Of a DNA stretch of 64,000 bases, positions 48,306 to 58,200 are shown piece by piece. The stretch's first letter is position 1; the number at the start of each line of letters is the position of its first letter. Source of the DNA: Cryptomeria japonica (Eukaryota; Streptophyta; Pinopsida; Cupressales; Cupressaceae); NCBI RefSeq assembly GCF_030272615.1, contig NC_081413.1, forward strand, positions 23,624,501 to 23,688,500. Reading direction: 5' to 3'. Under the pieces are notes generated by a model. It had not been told where the DNA came from, searched no databases, and saw nothing but the letters and a program-made list of their open reading frames with translations. The position numbers and the translations under genes were made by a program.

Positions 48306-49859
48306 ATGGCTCACACCTGATCACAATCAAGGCAACGAGAAGTAGAAATTGAAGAAGAAGAGGAGGAAAATATCAATGAATTTCAAGAAGCACTTGAAGG
48401 AAATGCGAATGATGAAAACCCAAGTACTCCTACTCCTGCCACAATAGAAAGGGCCCAACATAATCCCCTCTTTAATAGACTTTTTGACGAAATACTCCCC
48501 TTTGACTTTGATCTTGCCCAATTAAGACAAGCATCTGAATGACAAAGTCACCATGAAGAAGAGAGAGGGAGAGAACCCATCAGATATAACATTCCTCGAG
48601 GTAACCCACCACCTCCTCCTCCAAATGAAATGGAGATGTTGCAGCAACAAGTCAAAAATCTCACCCAACAACTTCATAGTGGTGTAAAGACTAACCAATT
48701 CTCACTCAACGACATCTGTCCTTATCCCTTTGATTGGAATCTTTATATGCCACCCTTTCCACAGGGATTCGAAACACCCAAATTCAAAAAATATAGAGGA
48801 AAGGGAGATCCTCGCGATCATGTCAGAGAATTTCATTCAGCTTGCCTCGAAGTGGCATATGAGGACACATACCTAATGCGACTTTTTCCCCAAAGCTTGG
48901 GAGGAACAACCACATCATGGTTTTCCTGACTACTAGGTGGCATTAGGACCTTTGAAGAGCTAATTCAGAAGTTCTTGGCACATTACTCTCATAACATTGA
49001 ACGCGACATCACCATGGCTAATCTGTGCAACACTAAACAAAAACTAGGTGAACTATTCTCAGTATTCCTGCAATGATGGCATCAAATGTCTAGCAGATGT
49101 TCTCTTCAGTTACTTGAATGAGAACTAGTGGAAATATTCATTTCCAACTTAAATGAAGAAATAGAGTTTCGCCTGGATGTCAAAGACACAGACTCTTTTA
49201 ATGACATGATCACCAAGGGTTTGAAATGTGAGCGGGCCCTCATCAAGAAAGGACTTATCAAAATCTATAATGAACCAAAGGATGGTCCTCACCCACATTT
49301 CAATAGTGATAAACCAAGCTTCTGGAACATGAACAAGAATATCGTCAACGATGGGGTTGTGGATGCCAGAACTATCAAAAGTGCAAAACCTGTGGTTCGA
49401 TTTGCAGGATAGAATCTCCCACCTCAGACTAACACAATTGTTCCTTCAAATCAAGGTCGCATCACATCTCACGATGAACCCATACCTCATCAACCAAAAC
49501 AAAAACGAACATACACTCCCTTAGGAGAACCCATCGAGACAGTGTTGCGACAACTGGTTTCTCAAAATTTGGTAACTCTACCTAAAACATCAAACTATGA
49601 ACCTCAGGTCAAACTTGCATGGTGGAGGGATACTGAACATTGTGATTTCCATCAAGGGAGAGGACACAAGACAAGTAATTATCACAGATTAAAAGATCTT
49701 ATTCAGGATCTTATTGATCGAGGTGAAATTGAAATCAAAGGGCATGACCCAAAAACAACAAACAATGATCATCTGATGTTCAAAAATCCACTTCCATCAC
49801 AAGATCAAAGGGGTCCTTCCACTTCCAGGAGAGGCACTGATACCACTGATTATACATAG
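48306..49859 (+). pseudogene. element D gag
   Basis: The start is taken at ATG 48306 (context AACAAAATGGC), the first ATG in the frame that continues through gag. An acidic N-terminal part (EIEEEEEE) and a Gln-rich coil (MEMLQQQVKNLTQQL) precede the Gypsy gag core: FKKYRGKGDPRDHVREFHSA at about 48780, then WFS and FEELIQKFLAHYS. A single atypical zinc-binding motif, CDFHQGRGHKTSNYHRLKDL, lies near 49640, with the last Cys changed to Tyr. Stops at 48318, 48540, 48927, 49074, 49119 and 49410 break the frame and TAG at 49857 ends it. All are TGA or TAG. Gag forms the particle that carries the RNA. Confidence 0.9.
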
Positions 49860-50560
49860 GCTGCGTATAATTATACTGTAAATCACCTGTATGATGCCAG
49901 TGAACAAATTGCAACTATAACCATCAAGAATCCCAGCTCCAATTGCAATGTTGTTACACGTCGCGGAAAGGTTACCATAAAGGAAGCTCCACAAGGCACC
50001 ACCTCCATACCAAAGCAGTACAATCTTGTGGAACAATTAGACAAAACGCCTGCGCTTATATCCATTTTAGAGCTATTGCGCCTATCTCCATCTCATAAAA
50101 CAATCTTGGATCAAGCTCTCCAAGAGGCGTCCGTCCCTGCAAACCTGAATACAGACCAATTTCAAGCCATGGTTGGAAGTCTAAAGTCATCACCTTGTCT
50201 CACTTTTTCTGAAAGTGACAACTCTTCCTTCCAACAACCTCATAACGCTTCGCTCCACATTGAAGGCTTTATCAACCAACATAGGATCAAGCGAGTCTTG
50301 ATCGACAATGGAGCAGGCTTAAATATTTGTACACTACAGTTGGTCACAGCCTTGGGATATGCAATAGAATCAGTGGATCCTCGTAAGAAGATCACAATCA
50401 AAGCCTATGACGATGCAGAGCATTCATCCAAAGGAGCTGTGGTACTACCAATCCGAGTGGGCCTTGTGGTAAAAACATCATCTGTCAGGTTCTGGACCTT
50501 CCTCTGCCATACAATCTATTGTTAGGAAGACCTTGGATACATGCCATGCAATCCGTTCCA
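49860..50560 (+). pseudogene. element D aspartic protease
   Basis: Continues the gag frame after TAG 49857. LDKTPALISILELLRLSPSHK is the standard lead-in; VLIDNGAGLNIC near 50300 is the active site (Asp with Asn where Ser/Thr/Gly is usual, then Gly), and LLGRPWIHAMQ near 50520 is the second conserved block. A frameshift between about 50470 and 50487 moves the reading into the frame used by the rest of pol. Element C has the same block at 63136-63996. Confidence 0.9.
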
Positions 50561-51898
50561 TCTACCTACCATCAATGTATCAAGTTCCCACATAACGGTG
50601 TAGAGATCACAATCCTGGGCGATGCAAATCCCTTTGCATATTGTCATAATATCAGTCATCAACCAGAGATTACCATTCCTAACAATAGAGAAGCTATTTC
50701 CTCCACATCATATATAAGTCCAGCCTCTCTTACCAGTTCAAACACCCCTATACCCAAGCAAGCAAAGCTTAAAATGAAAATAGCAGAGGAAGGTCCTGGG
50801 GAATACAACTTAAGTCAACTCTTTTGTGTGGGACAAATACCCACTTCTCCTAGAACACATGGCAAACCGCAATAGTTACTTCAGCAACCACTGATCATGC
50901 CAGCATGTGCTTTGATGCCTTTCATCCTTAGGAAGAGTCAAGAAGAAGAAACCAAAGATGAGGACTTAGCGGAATGGATCTATAAAGATCCTATCACCAC
51001 TGATATGCCACAAGCTACACTTCCCACGGATCAGTATGGCAAAGGCCTCCTCATTATGCAAAGAATGGGTTATGATGGTCAGAGTGCTTTGGGATCTTGC
51101 AAACAAGGAAGACATGAACCACTGCTACCAGAATTAAAGCCCAAAGATAATATAGGGCTAGGCTTTGAAAAGGCGATCTTTCCTAAGCTCAAATTCAAAG
51201 GAAAACCCATCAAACCACTATATCAGCCTATTGCAAAGAGGACACCTTTCATTATCAAAGCCGCATCAAACCATATCGCAACTGCCTCACCGAGGCTCAA
51301 AATCCCAACACAACCATCTACAAAATCAATCATCCCACCAAACAAACCAGTAAACCCATCAACAATAGCAATAACATCAATAGCACCATTAGCAACAGCA
51401 ACTGTATCAGAACCCGCAGCAGCATCTACAACACCAGCAGTTCCAACAGAATCATCTGAGTCAACACTACCGATACTCCCCATATCGGATTCATTGATCC
51501 CTATCATCCTTCCTGCAACACCAATCATTTCATCTACAAAGGTACATCAACCGATCACACCTGCAATGTTTAACTCAAAGGACATCCCAGTATGGTATAG
51601 TAATAGGATGCTAGAAAGTGATTTAGAGACCGACTCACATGAATGGGAATTTGATTCCATACAACTTAATACTTCAGATGAGGAAGACACATCGTTACCT
51701 CCACCCCGCAAAGACATCCCTATTTACGGAGAAGCACAGATAAACACTTCTTAGGTTCCTGAGCTGGAAGCTTCTTCCATAGACCCTACATCACATCCTA
51801 CACTTGATTCTGACAGGGAGAGTACCATCAATGACCTCCACCATAACGTCTTAACCCTCACTGATACATCTAACGAACTTAATCTAATCGATGAAGTA
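50561..51898 (+). pseudogene. element D linker with G-patch-like motif
   Basis: Between protease and RT. At 51035-51166 the protein shows YGKGLLIMQRMGYDGQSALG, then Gly-Arg-His-Glu-Pro-Leu and a final GLGF: the Gly spacing and aromatic residues of a G-patch (D111) motif, an RNA-binding or helicase-activating module. A Pro/Thr/Ser/Ala-rich stretch (51240-51560) and an acidic part follow. Stops at 50873 (TAG) and 51752 (TAG). Element C has the equivalent at 62883-63019, so the motif is part of the family. Confidence 0.7.
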
Positions 51899-53035
51899 AT
51901 GCCCATTATCTATCCTGAACTCATCGAATGGAACCAACCAAATCCCCCATGTCTTGACCTCTTCCAAAACGATGAGGCCATCATTGACTTTTTGGAATTA
52001 AGGGATAACTTGCCAAGCGGGGATCACAAAGCTGGATTCGCCATAGAACTTAATAGCACAGCATACTTCGGGGCGGATGCCAAGCCTTTCAGCTGCAAAA
52101 ATATAACAATAAAACATGGATCTTCCAGTGAAAACCATACCGTGGCATTGTTTGATTTAACAAAAGTAAAAAGAAAGAGCATATCCAACAGTGAAAACCT
52201 CTCTGAGGTGCCTGAGGATGAAAGGTTTGACATCCTTCCCTACAACACACAATGGGAACGATCAAGGATTCTCATTGAGGAAACCAAAGAATACAATATG
52301 GGGACTCCTGAAACTCCTCAACTCATACATCTGGCATCTCTTCTCACTCTAGAGGAACAACCTAAATTTGTAGAGTTCTTTCAAAAGTGTCAGATCAACT
52401 TTGCATGGTCATATGCAGATATGCCTGGAATTGATCCCGATTTAGTCATGCATCACCTCACCATAGCAGAAGGTGCCAAACCTGTCAAGAAGAAGCTTCG
52501 CAAGATGCATCCTCAGATTGCAGTACTAGTCAAAATAGAACTCAAGAAACTCCTAGATGTTGGTTTCATTAGACCAATTGATTATGCAGACTAGATCTCC
52601 AACATTGTTCCTGTCGGCAAACCAAAAGGGGGCATCCACATTTGTACCGACTTCAGAGATTTGAATAAGGCATGTCCTAAGGATGACTTCCCCCTACCAA
52701 ATATCGACATCATAGTAGATTTGACAGCAGGACATGCCATGCTTTCACTCATGGATGGCTTTTTAGGATACAATCAGATAAAAATTGCACCAGAGGATCA
52801 ACATAAGACACCCTTCACATGTCCATGGGGCACATATTGCTGGAATGTAATGCCTTTCGGCCTCAAGAATGCAGGAGCAACCTATCAACGAGAAATGACC
52901 ACCATCTTCCATGACATGATGCATACTATGATGGAAGATTATGTTAATGACTTACTAGCAAAATCACTAACCAGAGAAGGTCATCTAGACATATTAGATA
53001 AAATATTTGATAGACTGGAACAATATCATGTTTGA
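51899..53035 (+). pseudogene. element D reverse transcriptase
   Basis: KKLRKMHPQIAVLVKIELKK and FIRPIDYAD lead to a TAG at 52593 where Trp is expected, then GGIHICTDFRDLNKACPKDD, SLMDGFLGYNQIKIAPEDQ and CPWGTYCWNVMPFGLKNAGA. The catalytic box reads EDYVNDLLAKS, so the first Asp of the usual YxDD is Asn, a single G-to-A change from GAT. A TGA ends this fragment at 53033. Copies RNA to DNA in intact relatives. Confidence 0.93.
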
Positions 53036-54200
53036 CTCAACCCAAAGAAATGTGTCTTTAAAGTAACCTCAGGGAAGCTCCTAGGATACATTGTCTCAAG
53101 CAAAGGTATTGAGGTCGATCCAGCAAAGGTAAAAGCAATCATGGACATGCCACCACCAAAGAATATCAGTCAGCTAAGGACATTACAAGGACGCCTTCAA
53201 TCCATCCAAAGATTCATTGCACAATTGGTTGATAAGTGTCACCCATTTAGACACCTGCTACACAAAAACATTCGCTTTCAATGGGATGCCAGATGCCAGC
53301 AAGCATTCCAGATGCTCAAAAACTATCTCATGAATACACCATTGCTGATCCCACCAGATCCAAGTCGGCCTCTACTACTCTATATATCAGCAACAAGTAC
53401 AACATTGGGTGTACTACTGGCACAACATAATGTAGAAGGGAAAGAGTGTGCTGTTTACGACATCTCTCATACACTGGTGGGCTATGAACTCAATTGCACA
53501 CCTATTGAGCGAGCTTGCCTAGCAGTAATCTTGGCAGCCACTAAACTGAGGCACTATCTGTTAACACACAAGGTATAGCTCATTGTAAAGATTGATCCAC
53601 TCAAGTATTTACTTAGCAAAGCAGCATTGACAGGCCGCTTGGCCAAATGGGTGATGATTCTAAGTGAATTTGACATTGAGTATATAGACCGTAAGGCCAT
53701 CAAAGGGCAAGTTATTGTAGATCAGTTGGCCAAAGCACCACTCATAGGTTATCATCCTCTCATTTCCAATTTTCCAGATGAAGAGATATTCATGATCACA
53801 ACAGCACAACCATGGAAACTATACTTTGATGGTTCGTACACTAGGCATGGCTCGGGGGTAGGCATTCTGTTTATTACACCTCAAGGTGACAGCATCCGGA
53901 AGTCTTATAGGCTAACATTTCCATGCACCAACAACATAGCAGAGTATGAGGCCTTGATCACAGGACTCAGGCTAGCCGTACAATAGAAATTACAAGAACT
54001 ACAAGTATATGGCAGCTCACAACTGGTCATTCGACAAGCAACTGATGAATATCAGACCAAGGATGATAAACTCATGCCATACAAGCAAATGGTGGACAGT
54101 CTAAAGGCATCATTTACTACAATTACCTTTGAACAGATACCCAAAGATCAGAATCGAGTTGCTGACGCTATGGCTACTATTGCATCTCTCCTAGATCTTC
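53036..54200 (+). pseudogene. element D RNase H and archaeal-type RNase H
   Basis: 53141-53578 carries the RT connection (PPKNISQLRTLQGRLQSIQR) and first RNase H (LLLYISATSTTLGVLLAQ, ELNCTPIERACLAVI). After TAG 53576 the tether continues (GRLAKWVMILSEFDIEYIDR) into a second RNase H: WKLYFDGSYTRHGSGVGILF with its Asp, and TNNIAEYEALITGLRLA with its Glu. A TAG at 53984 follows, and then YGSSQLVI, where the usual GDS Asp is missing. Two RNase H domains before integrase identify the Tat lineage. Confidence 0.9.
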
Positions 54201-55564
54201 CACAGAATTCAACACGCTACGAGTTCTTGGTAGAACAACTTTGGATTCCTGCTTATGAAATCCTTGAATCTGAGATGATATGTCACCTTGTTAGTTGTGA
54301 ATCCCCATGGTATGGTGAGTTTTACACCTATCTCCATGATCATACCCTTCCTCCTAACCAATCGAATAACCAACGTAAAACCTTCATTCGCCAAACTGCT
54401 CGATATTCCATTATTGCTGAAACCCTATACCAACGTAGTCTTGATGGTACTCTCCTTCGATGTCTGGAACAAGATGAGATAAAAAAGGCCTTGGAAGAGG
54501 TACATAAAGGAATTTGTGGAACGCATGCAAGCGGTCTGTCACTAGCTAAGAAACTCCTGCGCAATGGATACTATTGGCCATCTATGGAAAAAGACTCCTA
54601 CTACTTTGTCAGGAAGTGAAAGAAATGTCAAGTTCATGGAGACCTAATACATGCACCGGCACAAGAATTGCAACCCATCTTAACACCATGGCCTTTTTGT
54701 CAATGGGGTCTTGACCTTGTGGGTAAAATCCATCCATCTTCATCCAATGGCCATAAATTCATTATTATCACCACCGAATACTTCACAAAGTGGATTGAAG
54801 CTATTCCACTTACCCAAGTTACTGGCAAGCAGATCGCCTCATTCATCCTCAATTACATCATCTGCCGGTATGGTGTACCCATGTCCATCATCACAGATAA
54901 TGGTCTTCCTTTCAAGAATCAAGATGTCCATGAACTCTGTGAGAAATTTCACATCCAACACCGCTTTTCCACTCCCTATTACCCACAAGGCAATGGTCAG
55001 GCCGAAGCATCAAACAAGAATATATTAAGAATTCTAAAGAAGATAGTCAATGATGCCGATCATGATTGGCACGTTCAATTGAATCCAGCACTATGGGCAT
55101 ATCAAACTAGCATTCGAACCCCTATAGGTACAACTCCATACTCATTGGTCTATGGTGCAGAAGCTATTCTACCTATTGAGGTCAAGATACCATCCCTACG
55201 GGTTTCCTTTCACAATCTCATTGATGATGAAGCATACAGAGTATCTCATCTTCAGGACTTAAAGCTACTTGATGAGAAGCGACAAGCTACATGCAATCAC
55301 CTCAAAGCCTATCAGTAGTGCATGAGCAGAAGCTATAATCATCAAGTTAGACCTTATACATTCGAGGTAGGTGATCTTGTTTTTCGAGAAAATCCTCGTA
55401 ACCAACCCAACCGAGAACATCAAGGAAAGTTTGAATCAAATTGGCTGGGTCCATATGTTGTCACTACTGTATTTGGGTCCGGGGCATATCAGTTGGCTAC
55501 TTCAGAAGGAGAACCGCTAGCAGATCTGAGCAACCGCATGCACCTCAAACGGTTTTATACATAA
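54201..55564 (+). pseudogene. element D integrase
   Basis: The zinc-binding end has HKGICGTHASG and then a TGA (54617) where the first Cys of the CxxC pair is expected, followed by KKCQVHG. The core is intact: WGLDLVGKIHP, SIITDNGLPF and YYPQGNGQAEASNK give the Asp-Asp-Glu triad. The C-terminal part has TPYSLVYGAEAILPIEV, a TAG at 55316, then LVFRENPRN...NWLGPYVV...RMHLKRFYT to 55564. No chromodomain is evident, as expected for Tat. Confidence 0.93.
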
Positions 55565-58200
55565 GTTGCACAAAGCATCAAGCTCCCATATATGCTAGCA
55601 AAAATACCAAAAACATCCAGATAAAATATTCTGAAGAAAATAGAAACACACCAAAAAGAGTAACGAAAATCATGCATCCAAATGGTGAACAACCACTCCA
55701 GTGGCACCTTGGGTAAGTGCGATGGTGAAAACCTGGCAAACAGGAGCCACTCGTAAAAGCTATGGTTCCATTGTCTTTCAGACTTGTTGCAAATCACATT
55801 CACTTCATGCATACATCCATCCGTCCACAACCATGGCTTGTTATAAATCTGCAATCAAGAAAATACTGCATGTGTCTTGCATCCCGCTTTTTCATAGCCA
55901 TGTCTAAACTGGGGGCAATGCCCTTAACCTATTGATGGAAGTGGATTCTACATTATTTCGTGCTTCATTAAAAGTTCTTCATTCAAAACTATCTCACAAA
56001 ATCCAAAAACATTCAAAACAAACATCAAAATCCAAAAACATTCAAAACAATCATCAAAAACCAAAAACATCGGAAAACATCGAAAATCAAACAGAAAAAC
56101 ATGGCCACACATTGTACATACTCATCCGAGCAGATACTAAACAAGCATTGCCAAATACTCGCACGATGATCACTTCTCAAATTGACCGAAACAATCAACA
56201 TCAACAATCAAACTGTCTTCAACAAGGATGAATCCTTCCTTACCTAAACAAAGACAAAATGACATTTTCTTTGACAAGAAAATTCTGTTAAGCTATCAAA
56301 AACTTGGTTGATTTATGAATACAGTCATTCGTTTATCTATATCAGGTTCCTACAACATTGTTTGTGTATCGTCTGTGCATTATTCCAATGAAGTTCTGAG
56401 GCATGTACTAATGGTGTCTATGTGGGAAGTTCACTAAGCTACGTGATCATAGGAAAAATACAATCATAGATCACTACGACTTGCTGACTACAACGTATAC
56501 CTCGACCATATGAGCATGAACCATTACCAAGGATCCATATTCTTTATTCTTTATGTATAAACTGTTTGTTTGCAAGTACAATGCTCTTTCTTTGGTTCCT
56601 CCTACCTCATCCAAACTGGATAAAGGTTTTATCTCTTATTAAGGTGTGAACTTGTCTCAGGATGTGATCAAGCCTAAGATCAAGGAGGACGATCCAAGTC
56701 ATGCCTAAACAAGGTTGATCCTTGTCCGTTCCGCAAGCAATACTCTGGTCGACTTGACCCATTATATCAAGTCGTTTGTATTAACTTGCTATATCAAATT
56801 CATGTAAGAACTACTCAAGTCATCTTGAATCATTATGTGAAGTTGCTTGTATATTCTTACAACATTTTAAAGCTCAATGATGAAAATAGAGCACTATGGA
56901 TCGTCATTTCATCTCATCTGATTATATATTGCATTCCGTTGCATATCACCCATCCATTCACTCATTCATATATATGATTTGTATGCAAATATGAACAAGG
57001 TTAATATGAACAATTATGTGAAGATTAAGCTGGTCTTGGATACAATCACGACCGAGTACTCTGATACATCATCAATGCATCATGCAAAGTCTCAAAAACC
57101 TTGCATTCATCATATCATCATCATTACATTTAGTTGCATTTAGTTGCATTTTTCATTAAATACATTTCATATCATTTTAATCGGTCAAAATGCATATAGT
57201 TCATTATCATTTATGAAACATTAGTCTTCTTATATCATATCCTAATTGCATAGTGTTTAGATTCATACATATAAACCATTTTTCCCTGATTGTATTAGCC
57301 ATTTACTATGCATTCATTTAGTGTTAGTTATCAATTATCATATTATCATCCTTTATTATCGTTGCATACATTCATTTATCTATTCATTAGTTAAAAAGTG
57401 CATTCATTCATCCATTATTAAGTATCTTATTATGCTCATTTTAGGATTCATTTACATTGCATTCATTATCCTTTTTTAATTGCATTAAGGTGCAGTTATT
57501 AAACCATAAGTTGCATTATCATCACATTATCATTTTTTACTTAATCATATTAAGGCATTTAGAATCATAAAACCATTTGTTTCCAAACATTGGTTCATAC
57601 CATTTTATCTATCCATTATACATATGCATTCATTTAGACATCATCATATAAACATTTGTACTTTACATTTGTTTATCCATATTACATTCATCTAAAAACA
57701 TCTAGATGCATATCCATACATAAATCATTCATTCTTTGCATTAACATCATTACATATCATTATCTCATTATTCTATCAAAAATGAAAGTACCAAAATCCT
57801 GTTCATCAACCATCATGGCATTACATATATAAATCATCATAAGCATACATCATCATCATGGCATTACATACATAAAGCATTACATCAACCAAAACATGCA
57901 CACATGTATAAACCTGCATTCATATGTCAGTATCCAACATCATAAATCATCATAAAAACATGCATATAGGAATCATCTCATCAATGCATACATGTACACG
58001 TATCCATCTAAGCAATAAACTCATACAATCACCATCCTGCATAACATCCATACATCACAATATGCATATAATAAAAAATGGGATCTCCTCATATATATAT
58101 CATCTCATATATCAGAGTACAATGAAGTCTACAAAATCGGCTACCAAGAGTCATCCAAGATACAGTCCAAAAATAAAATACATATATGCAAAATGCTCTC
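55565..58200 (+). other. element D spacer between integrase and antisense gene
   Basis: Contains a G-rich tract (CTAAACTGGGGGCAA, 55903-55917) matched in element C. A repeated AAAACATTCAAAACAA / AAAATCCAAAAACATT pattern lies at 55985-56075, and a CAT/ATC-rich low-complexity stretch at 57.1-58.1 kb. The open frames here (for example 57924-58310, His/Ser-rich) follow the CAT repeats and are not genes. Confidence 0.55.
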
